A stretch of DNA of 64,000 nt from Pseudomonas solani. Lineage in GTDB: Bacteria; Pseudomonadota; Gammaproteobacteria; Pseudomonadales; Pseudomonadaceae. Position numbers and translations under genes: made by a program. Positions 37,945 through 47,439 of this stretch are shown here, piece after piece. Each line of letters opens with the position of its first letter. The stretch's first letter is position 1. The notes under the pieces are model-generated. The model had not been told where the DNA came from, made no database searches, and saw only the letters and a program-made list of their open reading frames with translations. The stretch lies in the NCBI RefSeq assembly GCF_026072635.1, contig NZ_AP023081.1:3778501-3842500 (forward strand), in the 5' to 3' direction.

Positions 37945-37981
37945 AGGCGCGATCTTATAAGGAATTGTCGCACTCTGCCAA
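37945..37981. promoter_or_regulatory. argF promoter with tandem ArgR half-sites
   Basis: On the plus strand AGGCGC-N8-AA (37945-37960) and TGTCGC-N8-AA (37966-37981) are spaced by exactly 21 bp, the repeat unit of the P. aeruginosa ArgR consensus TGTCGC-N8-AA-N5. The argF promoter on the minus strand (-35 TTGGCA at 37976-37981, -10 TATAAG at 37954-37959) lies inside them. Confidence 0.8.
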
Positions 37982-38312
37982 CCAGTGCCTCGAAGGCCCC
38001 GTGCCAGAGGCGTGCCCGCGTCTTCTTGGCCGTCGGCTCGAGGTCGTGGCGAAAACCGTCCCGACCGGTACCCAGGGCGAGCTGCCTGGAATCGTGGCCG
38101 GGCCGGATGGCGCGAACGCTTGACCGAATGCAAGGAAATTCGGCGAAGAGGTAGGGTTTGGGAAATTTCCAAGGGACAAATCAGCCTGCATGAACTTATG
38201 CGACGCAGGGCGCGTTGCTAGCGTGTGCCACCTCGAAATCACTCGGTTTCGGGGGCGGGGCCCGCCTACGGATGTTGGGCCCGGCCAGCATGTTCTGATC
38301 ATGGAGATACCA
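37982..38312. other. Intergenic region between argF and the lipoprotein gene
   Basis: Together with 37840-37944 this leaves about 470 bases without a gene. I see the argF promoter at one end and GGAG before the lipoprotein at the other; nothing else recognisable. Confidence 0.4.
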
Positions 38313-38750
38313 ATGAAGAAGTTCCTCGTACCTGCCGCCCTGGTCGTCGCTATCGCCGGTATGACCGGTTGCAGCAGCTACAACGTCAGCCAGCCGAGCT
38401 CACCGCTCAACGGCAACGTCAAGACCGGCCTGAAGGCCGACGTGGCGGTAGGCGAGCCGATCAGCGGGCAGTCCGAAGTGAACATCCTGTTCCACTTCCT
38501 GCAGTTCGGCGGCGATTCCCAGTTCGCCGATGGCGTGGTCTATGGCGGTGATGCCGGTGGCAGCCTGCCTTTCGGGCCCGATCCCATCTCGGCGGTGAAA
38601 TCCGCTGCCGCGTTCAAGGCCGTCAAGTCCTCGGGTGCCGACCTGATCGTGGTGCCGCGCTACGAGCTCACCATCCAGGACTATTTCGTCTTCAAGAAAG
38701 TGAGCGCCAAGGTGACCGGCAATAAGGGCACCATCCAGTCCATCCGCTGA
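38313..38750 (+). CDS. Putative small lipoprotein
   Basis: A 145-residue protein with a lipoprotein signal peptide: MKKFLVPAALVVAIAG then the lipobox MTGC, giving a mature protein that starts at Cys20. Residue +2 is Ser, so it would go to the outer membrane. The mature part is beta-rich (FHFLQFGG, GADLIVVPRYELTIQDYFVF) and has no enzyme motif. GGAG precedes the start at 38313. A perfect 12-bp hairpin follows. I do not recognise a family with certainty. Confidence 0.82.
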   Translation: MKKFLVPAALVVAIAGMTGCSSYNVSQPSSPLNGNVKTGLKADVAVGEPISGQSEVNILFHFLQFGGDSQFADGVVYGGDAGGSLPFGPDPISAVKSAAAFKAVKSSGADLIVVPRYELTIQDYFVFKKVSAKVTGNKGTIQSIR

Positions 38751-38760
38751 CCCGCGAAGC

Positions 38761-38789
38761 GAATCGGCAGGCCTGATGCCTGCCGATTC
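38761..38789. terminator. Perfect 12-bp hairpin after the lipoprotein gene
   Basis: GAATCGGCAGGC / GCCTGCCGATTC around a 5-base loop, only 11 bases after the stop. There is no T tail, so termination would be weak or Rho-assisted. Confidence 0.65.
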
Positions 38790-38849
38790 ATATCGTTGAA
38801 TCTACTGGCCGACCGATCGATCTGCTTCCATAGTTCTGCTCTTGCGACC

Positions 38850-38859
38850 CGACCGGTCG
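38850..38859. promoter_or_regulatory. Candidate TetR-type operator before the molybdopterin oxidoreductase
   Basis: CGACCGGTCG is a perfect 10-bp palindrome 28 bases upstream of the start; a related GACCGATC sits about 40 bases further upstream (38811-38818). Such GACCGGTC cores are common TetR sites. The regulator is not in this window. Confidence 0.4.
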
Positions 38860-38887
38860 TCTCGACACAAGAACATGAGGCAAGGCC

Positions 38888-40996
38888 ATGACCAAGTCCG
38901 TTCACCACCGTGCATGCCATCTCTGCGAAGCCATCTGCGGGCTGACCATCGAAACCGAGGACCGGGACGACGGCTCCCGCCACATCCTCTCCATCAAGGG
39001 CGATGCCCAGGACAGCTTCAGCCGTGGCCATATTTGCCCCAAGGCGGTGGCCCTGCAGGACATCCAGAACGACCCCGACCGCCTGCGCCAGCCCATGCGC
39101 CGCGCCGGCAGCGAGTGGCAGCCCATCGGCTGGGATGAAGCCTTCGCCATGGTGGCCGAGCGCCTGGCCGAGATCCAGGCCCGTCACGGCAACAACGCGG
39201 TGGCGGTGTACCAGGGCAACCCCAGCGTGCACAACTACGGGCTGATGACCCACAGCAACTACTTCCTCGGCCTGCTGAAGACCCGCAGCCGCTTCTCCGC
39301 TACCTCGGTGGACCAGTTGCCCCATCACCTGGTGAGCCAGCAGATGTACGGCCATGGCCTGCTGATCCCCATCCCCGATATCGACCACACCGGCTTCATG
39401 CTGATCCTCGGTGGCAACCCGCTGGCGTCCAACGGCAGCATCATGACCGTGCCCGATGTGGAGAAGCGCCTGAAGGCCCTCAAGGCCCGGGGTGGCCGCC
39501 TGGTAGTGGTGGACCCGCGCCGCAGCGAGACGGCGGCCATCGCCGACCAGCACCTGTTCGTGCGCCCCGGCCAGGATGCCGCGTTGCTGCTGGCGCTGCT
39601 CAACACCCTGTTCGAGGAGAACCTGGGCCGCGGCACCCACCTGGCCGTCGACGGGCTGGATGACGTGCGCCGTGCCATCAGCGGCTTCACCGCCGAGACC
39701 ATGGGCCCCCGTTGCGGCATCGACGCCGCGGCCATCCGCCAGCTGGCGCGGGACTTCGCCGCCGCAGAAAGCGCCGTCTGCTACGGGCGCATGGGGGTTT
39801 CCACCCAGGCCTTCGGCAGCCTCTGCCAGTGGCTGATCCAGTTGATCAACCTGGTCACCGGCAACGTCGACAGCGTCGGCGGCGTGCTCTGCACCGAGCC
39901 GGCGGTGGACCTGGTGGCGACCACTGGCGGCGGGCATTTCAACCGCTGGCAGAGCCGCGTTTCCGGGTTGCCGGAATACGGCGGCGAGCTGCCCGTCTCG
40001 GCCCTGGCCGAAGAGATGCTGACCCCGGGCGATGGGCAGATCCGTGCGCTGGTGACGGTGGCCGGCAACCCGGTGCTGTCCACCCCCAACGGGCGGCGCC
40101 TGGAGCAGGCCCTGGACGGCCTGGACTTCATGCTCAGCATCGACCTCTACATCAACGAGACGACGCGCTACGCCGACCTGATCCTGCCGCCCACCGCGCC
40201 GCTGGAGCACGATCACTACGACACCACCTTCAACGTCTTCGCGGTGCGCAACGTCACCCGCTTCAACGAGCCGGTGCTGGCCAAGCCCCAGGGCGCCCTG
40301 CACGACTGGGAGATCTTCGTCGGCCTGGCCCAGGCCTTCGCCGCACGCACCAGCGTCGAGCTGAAGCCGACCCTGGAGCCGAAGCAGATGATCGACATGG
40401 GCCTGCGTTTCGGCCCCTATGGCGATAGTTCCGAGCACAAGCTCTCGGTGCAGCGCCTGGGTGATTTCCCCCATGGGCTGGACCTGGGCCCGCTCAAGCC
40501 CAACCTGGCGGGGCGCTTGAAAACGGCTGACAAGCGCGTGGTCGGCGCACCGTCGATCTTCCTCGGCGACCTGGGCCGTTTCGCCGCCCAGCAGCTGCCG
40601 GCGGAAGGCGAGCTGGTGCTCATCGGCCGGCGCCACGTGCGCAGCAACAACTCCTGGATGCACAACTACCACCGCCTGGTGAAGGGCAAGCCACGTCATC
40701 AGCTGCTGATGAATCCGGGCGACCTGGAGCGTCGCGGGTTGGTGGACGGGCAGCGGGTGCGGGTGCGTTCGCGGGTGGGGATGATCGAGGTGGAGGTGGC
40801 GGCCAGCGAGGAGATGATGCCCGGCGTCGTCAGCCTGCCCCATGGCTGGGGCCATGCGCGGCCCGGGGTGATGATGGGCATCGCCAGCGAGCAGCCCGGA
40901 GCCAGCGCCAACGACCTGACCGACGAACGGCAGCTGGATGCAGTCTCCGGCAATGCCGCGCTGAATGGGGTTCCGGTGGAGGTGGTTGCCGCCTGA
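38888..40996 (+). CDS. Molybdopterin-dependent oxidoreductase, DMSO reductase superfamily
   Basis: A 702-residue protein with an N-terminal [4Fe-4S] motif C10-x2-C13-x3-C17-x32-C50 (CHLCEAIC and HICPKA), the molybdopterin domains (LILGGNPLASNGSI, VVVDPRRSETA) and the C-terminal dinucleotide-binding barrel (MNPGDLERRGLVDGQRVRV, SLPHGWGH). It is cytoplasmic as there is no Tat signal. Where relatives usually carry the Mo-ligating Cys, Sec or Ser (after the NVD/SVD motif) the sequence reads SVDQLPHHLVSQQMYG, with no Cys. No electron-transfer subunit is beside it. The substrate is unknown. Confidence 0.85.
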   Translation: MTKSVHHRACHLCEAICGLTIETEDRDDGSRHILSIKGDAQDSFSRGHICPKAVALQDIQNDPDRLRQPMRRAGSEWQPIGWDEAFAMVAERLAEIQARHGNNAVAVYQGNPSVHNYGLMTHSNYFLGLLKTRSRFSATSVDQLPHHLVSQQMYGHGLLIPIPDIDHTGFMLILGGNPLASNGSIMTVPDVEKRLKALKARGGRLVVVDPRRSETAAIADQHLFVRPGQDAALLLALLNTLFEENLGRGTHLAVDGLDDVRRAISGFTAETMGPRCGIDAAAIRQLARDFAAAESAVCYGRMGVSTQAFGSLCQWLIQLINLVTGNVDSVGGVLCTEPAVDLVATTGGGHFNRWQSRVSGLPEYGGELPVSALAEEMLTPGDGQIRALVTVAGNPVLSTPNGRRLEQALDGLDFMLSIDLYINETTRYADLILPPTAPLEHDHYDTTFNVFAVRNVTRFNEPVLAKPQGALHDWEIFVGLAQAFAARTSVELKPTLEPKQMIDMGLRFGPYGDSSEHKLSVQRLGDFPHGLDLGPLKPNLAGRLKTADKRVVGAPSIFLGDLGRFAAQQLPAEGELVLIGRRHVRSNNSWMHNYHRLVKGKPRHQLLMNPGDLERRGLVDGQRVRVRSRVGMIEVEVAASEEMMPGVVSLPHGWGHARPGVMMGIASEQPGASANDLTDERQLDAVSGNAALNGVPVEVVAA

Positions 40997-41092
40997 AAGT
41001 CGTAGGGGCAAGCCCGAGCGTTGTGCTCGGACTTCCGTTACAATGCCGCCATCCTGCCGACCGACGAGTCGGAACGTTCAGCCGAGGTAGCC

Positions 41093-41425
41093 ATGGATAT
41101 CATCGAAACCATCAAAGAGCAGATCGCCAACAACACCGTACTGCTGTACATGAAGGGCTCGCCGAATGCCCCGCAGTGCGGCTTCTCCGCACGTGCCGCG
41201 CAGGTGGTCATGGGCTGTGGCGAGAAGTTCGCCTATGTCGACATCCTGCAGAACCCGGAAATCCGCGCCAACCTGCCCACCTACGCCAACTGGCCGACCT
41301 TCCCCCAACTCTGGGTGGGCGGTGAGCTGGTCGGTGGTAGCGACATCCTTGCCGAGATGTTCGACAAGGGCGAGCTGCAGCAACTGATCAAGGATGCAGT
41401 GAGCAAGTCCGGCGCCAGCGCCTGA
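41093..41425 (+). CDS. grxD: Monothiol glutaredoxin, Grx4 family
   Basis: A 110-residue protein with the CGFS active site (APQCGFSARA, Cys near residue 30) and the glutathione-binding WPTFPQLWV and GGSDIL segments. Such proteins carry and deliver [2Fe-2S] clusters. The start at 41093 is chosen over an upstream in-frame ATG because it begins the domain. Two iron-storage genes (bfr, bfd) follow convergently, a neighbourhood I remember from PAO1. Confidence 0.94.
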   Translation: MDIIETIKEQIANNTVLLYMKGSPNAPQCGFSARAAQVVMGCGEKFAYVDILQNPEIRANLPTYANWPTFPQLWVGGELVGGSDILAEMFDKGELQQLIKDAVSKSGASA

Positions 41426-41449
41426 TACCGCTCCCGCTCCAAAAGAAAA

Positions 41450-41472
41450 GCCCCGCAGATGCGGGGCTTTTT
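41450..41472. terminator. Bidirectional terminator between grxD and bfr
   Basis: GCCCCGCA / TGCGGGGC (41450-41457, 41460-41467), preceded by an A-rich stretch and followed by five T. It lies between convergent genes. Confidence 0.9.
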
Positions 41473-41486
41473 CATGTCCGGACGTT

Positions 41487-41957
41487 TTATTCGTCCATCT
41501 GCGACTGCAGGTAGTTCTCCAGGCCGACCTTGTCGATCAGGCCCAGCTGGGTTTCCAGCCAGTCGATGTGCTCTTCCTCGGACTCGAGGATGTCTTCGAG
41601 CAGTTCGCGGGTGCCGTAGTCACCGACGCTTTCGCAGTAGGCGATGGCGGCTTTCAGGTCCGGTACGGCGGTCAGTTCCAGCTTCAGGTCGCTGGCGAGC
41701 ATTTCCTTGGTGTTCTCGCCGATCATCAGCTTGCCCAGGTCCTGGAGGTTGGGGATGCCTTCCAGGAAGAGGATGCGCTTGATGAGCTTGTCGGCGTGTT
41801 TCATCTCGTCGATGGACTCGTGGTACTCGTGCTTGCCGAGCTTCTCCAGGCCCCAGTCCTCGTACATGCGGGCATGCAGGAAGTACTGGTTGATGGCCAC
41901 AAGTTCGTTGCCAAGGATCTTGTTGAGATGCTGGATGACTTTCTTGTCGCCTTTCAT
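41487..41957 (-). CDS. bfrB: Bacterioferritin (heme-binding iron storage)
   Basis: A 156-residue 24-mer subunit. All ferroxidase ligands are in place (E18, E51, H54, E94, E127, H130) and M52 is present as the heme ligand shared by two subunits, so this is the BfrB type. It oxidises and stores iron. The bfd gene upstream in the same direction encodes the ferredoxin that reduces the core for iron release. The promoter region (42000-42100) is AT-rich. Confidence 0.95.
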   Translation of the reverse strand: MKGDKKVIQHLNKILGNELVAINQYFLHARMYEDWGLEKLGKHEYHESIDEMKHADKLIKRILFLEGIPNLQDLGKLMIGENTKEMLASDLKLELTAVPDLKAAIAYCESVGDYGTRELLEDILESEEEHIDWLETQLGLIDKVGLENYLQSQMDE

Positions 41958-42111
41958 GTGGAGTCCTGCCGTGCAAAGGGGTGGAAGTGATCGAATTTTA
42001 TCCAGTCGCCCGGCAAAGTCAACGTAAGTTATTGATTAGTAAGATAATTTGAATGTGAATAAGAATGTTTAGATTCCGCGTCTTGGCGCTAACTGCTTGA
42101 ATTGTTGGCAT

Positions 42112-42137
42112 AAAAAAACCGGACGCCAGGTCCGGTT
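42112..42137 (-). terminator. Terminator downstream of bfd
   Basis: Read on the minus strand, AACCGGAC / GTCCGGTT (42117-42137) is followed by seven T (42112-42118). It separates bfd from bfrB. Confidence 0.88.
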
Positions 42138-42155
42138 CTTCAAAACTGATTTGTA

Positions 42156-42374
42156 TCAGGCAGGCACGAAGGTCGCGGGATAGGCGAGGGCGGCCTGGCT
42201 GCTCTGTACTTCGGTGAGGGTTTCACGCACCACCTGCTTGGCGAGGCAGGCGCACTTGCCGCATTGGGTGCCGACGCCGAGGGTCTCGCGGACCTCGCGG
42301 TAGCTGCAGCAGCCTTCATAGATCGCATCACGAATGTGGCCGTCAGTGACACCTTGGCAGAGACAGACGTACAT
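42156..42374 (-). CDS. bfd: Bacterioferritin-associated ferredoxin
   Basis: A 72-residue [2Fe-2S] protein with the Bfd cysteine pattern C4, C6, C38 and C41 (MYVCLC and QCGKCAC). It docks on BfrB and passes electrons to the heme, releasing iron when iron is scarce. The start at 42374 is chosen because it begins the CLC motif; a longer frame from 42464 would run through the Fur-like box. Iron-dependent repression by Fur fits its job. Confidence 0.93.
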   Translation of the reverse strand: MYVCLCQGVTDGHIRDAIYEGCCSYREVRETLGVGTQCGKCACLAKQVVRETLTEVQSSQAALAYPATFVPA

Positions 42375-42422
42375 GGGTGGGCTCAACGCTCGGTAGTGGG
42401 CTTGATGGAAAGCGATACTAAT

Positions 42423-42441
42423 CAGAATGAGAATGATTGTC
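42423..42441. promoter_or_regulatory. Fur-like box upstream of bfd
   Basis: The site (core AATGAGAATGATTGTC) matches the 19-bp Fur consensus at about 13 of 19 positions on the minus strand and lies about 50 bases upstream of bfd. Confidence 0.7.
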
Positions 42442-42469
42442 AAAGTCCGTCCGTCAGGCTGCATTCCAG

Positions 42470-42582
42470 AGCGGTCCGGGCCTTAAACCAGGGCGAGGTG
42501 CCAGGTCCGGTGGTGCGATTCCGGGCTCCGCGACGTTGGGCCTCGCTGCACTCGTCGCCAACCTACGGGGCACCCTACAACC
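42470..42582. repeat. GTTGGGCCTCGCTGC-type intergenic repeat
   Basis: Contains GTTGGGCCTCGCTGCACTC..CCAACCTACGG, the same module as in 7808-7973, with GGTGCCAGG.. and GGGGCACCC arms around it. No coding signals. Confidence 0.6.
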
Positions 42583-42590
42583 CAGGCAAA

Positions 42591-42618
42591 AGAAAGCCCG
42601 GCATCGGCCGGGCTTTCT
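42591..42618. terminator. Terminator downstream of rnt
   Basis: AGAAAGCCCGGC / GCCGGGCTTTCT, a perfect 12-bp stem with a 4-base loop. It ends the minus-strand pyrC-rnt unit. Confidence 0.85.
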
Positions 42619-42646
42619 TATAGAGGGTCTGTGGACAACGGCGACC

Positions 42647-43321
42647 TCAGTCGTCGTCTTCCATCCAGCCGCCCATTTCCTTCCAGCGGTTGACGATGCC
42701 GCAGAACAGCTCGGCGGTCTTCTCGGTGTCGTAGCGCGCGGAGTGGGCTTCGCGGCCGTCGAACTCGATGCCGGCCACCTGGCAGGCCTTGGCCAGGACG
42801 GTCTGCCCGTAGGCGAGGCCGGCGAGGGTGGCGGTGTCGAAGCTGGAGAAGGGGTGGAAGGGGTTGCGCTTGAGCCCGGTGCGGTTCACTGCCGCATTGA
42901 GGAAGCCCAGGTCGAAGCTGCTGTTGTGCCCCACGAGGATGGCGCGCTTGCAGCCGCTGGCCTTGATCGACTTGCGCAGGCCCCGGAAGATTTCATTCAG
43001 CGCGTGCTCTTCGCTCACCGCCATGCGCAGCGGGTGGTCGAGCTTGATGCCGGTGAATTCCAGCGCCGCCTGTTCGATGTTGGCGCCTTCGAACGGCTCG
43101 ATGCGGAAGAAGTGGGTGTGGTCCGGGTAGAGGAAGCCCTGTTCGTCCATGGCGATGGTGGTCGCCGCGATCTCCAGCAGGGCGTCGGTGGCGGCATTGA
43201 AACCGCCGGTCTCCACGTCCACCACCACGGGCAGGTAGCCGCGGAAGCGGGCGGCCATGGGGTGGCGAGGGCCTTGGGGCAGGCTGCCGTCGAGCTCGTC
43301 GTCGTACAGGTCTTCGCTCAC
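42647..43321 (-). CDS. rnt: Ribonuclease T
   Basis: A 224-residue DEDD exonuclease that trims tRNA and other stable RNA 3' ends. The first exonuclease motif VVVDVETGGFN is near residue 30, then the LVGHNSSFDLGFL motif and the HSARYDTEKTAEL motif with the catalytic His. The start is a GTG at 43321 whose bases overlap the pyrC stop (GTGA), so translation is coupled. Length equals that of P. aeruginosa RNase T as I remember it. Confidence 0.95.
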   Translation of the reverse strand: MSEDLYDDELDGSLPQGPRHPMAARFRGYLPVVVDVETGGFNAATDALLEIAATTIAMDEQGFLYPDHTHFFRIEPFEGANIEQAALEFTGIKLDHPLRMAVSEEHALNEIFRGLRKSIKASGCKRAILVGHNSSFDLGFLNAAVNRTGLKRNPFHPFSSFDTATLAGLAYGQTVLAKACQVAGIEFDGREAHSARYDTEKTAELFCGIVNRWKEMGGWMEDDD

Positions 43322-44364
43322 GCGTTTTTCTCCAGCAGGCGCCAGCGCAGCTTCTCGCCAGCGCGCAGCGGGATTACGGTCTGCTCGCCCAGGGGCAGGC
43401 TTGCGGGGGCGGTCCATTCTTCACGGACCAGGGTGATGCTGTCGGTGTTGCGCGGCAGGCCGTAGAAGTCCGGGCCGTTCTTGCTGGCGAAGGCTTCCAG
43501 CTTGTGCAGGGCGTTGCGCTGCTCGAAGGCCTCGGCATACAGCTCGATGGCTGCATAGGCGGTGTAGCAGCCGGCGCAGCCGCAGGCGGCTTCCTTGGCG
43601 TGCTTGGCGTGGGGCGCCGAGTCGGTGCCGAGGAAGAAGCGCGTGCTGTCGCTGGTGGCCGCATCCAGCAGGGCTTCCTGGTGGGTGTTGCGCTTGAGGA
43701 TCGGCAGGCAATAGAAGTGCGGGCGGATGCCGCCGACCAGCATGTGGTTGCGGTTGTACAGCAGGTGGTGGGCGGTGATGGTCGCGCCGACGTTGGCCGA
43801 GGCGGCCTCCACGAACTGCACGGCGTCGCGGGTGGTGATGTGCTCGAAGACCACCTTCAGGGTCGGGAAACGCTCGACCACGCGGCGCAGGTGCTCGTCG
43901 ATGAAGATCTTCTCGCGGTCGAATACGTCGACATCGCCACGGGTCACTTCACCGTGGACCAGCAGCAGCATGCCGACTTCGGCCATGGCTTCCAGGGCCG
44001 GGAAGATGGTGTCGATGCGGGTGACGCCCGAGTCCGAGTTGGTGGTTGCGCCGGCCGGGTACAGCTTGGCGGCATGGACGAAGCCGGAAGCCTTGGCCGC
44101 GCGGATGTCCTCGGGGCGGGTGCGGTCGGTGAGGTAAAGCACCATCAGCGGCTCGAAGCGGCTGCCGGCCGGGCGTGCGGCGAGGATGCGCTGGCGATAG
44201 GCGTCGGCCTCTTCGGCGTTGCGCACCGGGGGCACCAGGTTGGGCATGATGATGGCGCGGCCAAAGGTGCGCGCGGCATCGGCGACTGTGTGGGACAGCA
44301 CGGCACCATCGCGCAGATGGATGTGCCAGTCGTCGGGGCGCAGCAAGGTCAAACGGTCGGACAT
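43318..44364 (-). CDS. pyrC: Dihydroorotase
   Basis: A 348-residue zinc amidohydrolase of pyrimidine biosynthesis that closes carbamoyl-aspartate to dihydroorotate. DDWHIHLRDG supplies two metal-binding His, AKLYPAGATTNSDSG the carbamylated Lys region, and VFEHITTRDAV and ITAHHLLYNRNH further ligands, with the catalytic Asp in LGTDSAPH. The start at 44364 (MSDRLT) is preferred to one seven residues earlier. It is coupled to rnt. Confidence 0.95.
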   Translation of the reverse strand: MSDRLTLLRPDDWHIHLRDGAVLSHTVADAARTFGRAIIMPNLVPPVRNAEEADAYRQRILAARPAGSRFEPLMVLYLTDRTRPEDIRAAKASGFVHAAKLYPAGATTNSDSGVTRIDTIFPALEAMAEVGMLLLVHGEVTRGDVDVFDREKIFIDEHLRRVVERFPTLKVVFEHITTRDAVQFVEAASANVGATITAHHLLYNRNHMLVGGIRPHFYCLPILKRNTHQEALLDAATSDSTRFFLGTDSAPHAKHAKEAACGCAGCYTAYAAIELYAEAFEQRNALHKLEAFASKNGPDFYGLPRNTDSITLVREEWTAPASLPLGEQTVIPLRAGEKLRWRLLEKNA

Positions 44365-44561
44365 GGGGGGCTTCCAGGCGGGCAAAACTCGTCGTGCATG
44401 CTACCGGAAAAGCTTTTTCGGGGCACGCGGGGCTTGTGTTTCAAGGCGTCGGCGGTTTTTTCACGGTGTGACAGCGAAGGCCTTGCGGCGGCGCTGCGGG
44501 CAACGAACGGATACGGCGAATCCACTCAAGTTTTGCAGGCCGCCACCGATAGCCCTGGGGA

Positions 44562-45532
44562 GTGCAGAAATTTCCCGTGGAGCCCGCCGTCGTGCGCCAG
44601 TGCTATGTCGCCCTGCTCAGCCTGTTCGCCAGCCTTCCGGCCATGGCCATTACCTTCCAGACCCGCCTGGAGAAGGCCGAATGGGCGGTCGAGGGCGACA
44701 AGTTCGAGTGCCGCCTGTCGCAACCGATCACCGATTTCGGCAGTGGTGAGTTCGTGCGCCGCGCAGGCGAGCAGGTGACCTTCCGTCTCAAGGCCCGCGA
44801 ACGCTGGATGGGCGCCGGTTCGGCCACCCTGCTGGCCGCTGCCGCCCCTGGCAGCCCGGACGTGGCGACATCAACCTCGGTGCCGTCAGCGTCGGCAATG
44901 GCGAAGTCCCGTTCAACAGCAGCCAGCTCCAGGGTGGGCGCCTGCTCACCGGCCTGCTGGAAGGGCGTAGCCCGCTGGTACGCCACCGCACCCTGCAGGG
45001 CGGCGAAGCCATGGAAGTGCGCCTGCTGCCGGTGAACTTCAACAAGGCCTACAACGACTACCTCGCCTGCACCACCAAGTTGCTGCCGGTGAACTTCGAC
45101 CAGATCAAGAATGCCCAGCTCGCCTTCCCGGGCGGCGGCACGGCACTGGACGAAATGGGCCGTGCGCGGCTGGAGATCATCCTCGACTACCTCAAGGCCG
45201 ATCCCAGCGTGAACCACATCGAGATCGACGGTCACTCCGACAACGCCGGCAATCGCCTGACCAACCGCGACCTCTCGCGCCGTCGCGCCCTGGCGGTGTT
45301 CGACTACTTCAAGGCCAACGGCATTCCCGAATCGCACATGGTCATGCGCTTCCATGGCGAGCGCTACCCGCTGGTGCCCAACAGCAACGAAGCCAACCGG
45401 GCGAAGAACCGTCGCGTCACCCTCGCCCTGTCCCGCGAAGCCGAAGCACCGCCTCCCGCCGAAGCGCCGGCAGCGGCCCCTGCACCGATCATCCCCGAGG
45501 CCGACAAGGCCACCCAGGGCGCGGCGTCCTGA
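44562..45532 (+). pseudogene. motY: MotY-type OmpA-like flagellar motor protein, interrupted by a single-base frameshift
   Basis: The first part (to about 44848) has a signal peptide (VALLSLFASLPAMA) and ITFQTRLEKAEWAVEGDKFECRL, the MotY N-terminal domain that forms the T-ring around the stator. The second part (in frame from about 44850) holds the OmpA domain: ILDYLKADPSVNHIEIDGHSDNAGNRLTNRDLSRRRALAV and peptidoglycan-binding residues. The two frames meet at a CCCC run at 44845-44848; adding one C restores PWQPGRGDINLG and one continuous protein of about 312-323 residues. The start may be GTG at 44562, 44577 or 44595. Single-base consensus error is likely. Confidence 0.82.
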
Positions 45533-45562
45533 GCCCGCCCGGGTCGATTCGACGAAAGAATC

Positions 45563-45599
45563 TGTCGCTTGGTCGTCATTGCCTGTCGCGCCACTGTAA
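45563..45599. promoter_or_regulatory. Tandem ArgR half-sites upstream of argG
   Basis: TGTCGC at 45563-45568 and TGTCGC-N8-AA at 45584-45599, 21 bp apart, match the P. aeruginosa ArgR repeat. A TAGAAT at 45618-45623 may be the -10 element. Confidence 0.72.
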
Positions 45600-45659
45600 T
45601 TTGGCCGCCAGGGTCAGTAGAATCACGGGTTTTTCGCACAACCCCGTGGAGTTGATGGC

Positions 45660-46877
<1,218 letters not shown>

Positions 46878-46901
46878 TAAGCTGAGCGCCCCGTGCCATG
46901 C

Positions 46902-46933
46902 GAACCCCGGCCACGAGTCGGGGTTCTGCTTTT
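46902..46933 (+). terminator. Terminator after argG
   Basis: GAACCCCG / CGGGGTTC 8-bp stem with a 9-base loop, followed by TGCTTTT. Confidence 0.8.
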
Positions 46934-46969
46934 ATAAGCCCACAACCGGGCAACGATGAGGAAACCCTG

Positions 46970-47362
46970 ATGAGACTGCTGCATACCATGCTGCGCGTCG
47001 GCGACATGGACACATCCATCGCCTTCTACACCGAAGTCCTGGGCATGACCCTGCTGCGTCGCAAGGACTACCCGGACGGCCAGTTCACCCTGGCGTTCGT
47101 CGGCTACGGCAATGAAGCCGAGAACAGCGTCATCGAGCTGACCTACAACTGGGGTGTGGACAAGTACGAGTTGGGCACCGGCTACGGCCACATCGCCCTG
47201 GAAGTGGCCGATGTCTACAAGGCCTGCGAAGACATCCGCGCCCGTGGTGGCAAGATCACCCGCGAGCCGGGCCCGATGAAGCACGGCACCAGCATCCTGG
47301 CCTTCGTCGAAGACCCGGACGGCTACAAGATCGAACTGCTCTCGCCCTCGCGCAACGACTGA
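46970..47362 (+). CDS. gloA: Lactoylglutathione lyase (glyoxalase I)
   Basis: A 130-residue metal enzyme detoxifying methylglyoxal. The four metal ligands are visible: His5 (MRLLHTML), Glu in VIELTYNW, His in GYGHIALEV and Glu in GYKIELLSP. It is the short, Ni-type form without the extra loop of zinc-type enzymes. GAGGA precedes the start at 46970. A strong terminator follows. Confidence 0.95.
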   Translation: MRLLHTMLRVGDMDTSIAFYTEVLGMTLLRRKDYPDGQFTLAFVGYGNEAENSVIELTYNWGVDKYELGTGYGHIALEVADVYKACEDIRARGGKITREPGPMKHGTSILAFVEDPDGYKIELLSPSRND

Positions 47363-47380
47363 GCGCCAGGCGCCTGAAGA

Positions 47381-47406
47381 AGCCCCGCCAATGCGGGGCT
47401 TTTTTT
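47381..47406 (+). terminator. Terminator after gloA
   Basis: AGCCCCGC / GCGGGGCT around CAAT, followed by six T. Confidence 0.92.
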
Positions 47407-47439
47407 GGCTCTGCGTTAAGTGTTGCTAGAGGATTTGAG

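Noticed and set aside
37985..38221. Small basic protein upstream of the lipoprotein
   Set aside because: No ribosome site, Arg-rich composition typical of non-coding high-GC DNA, and it runs into the next promoter.
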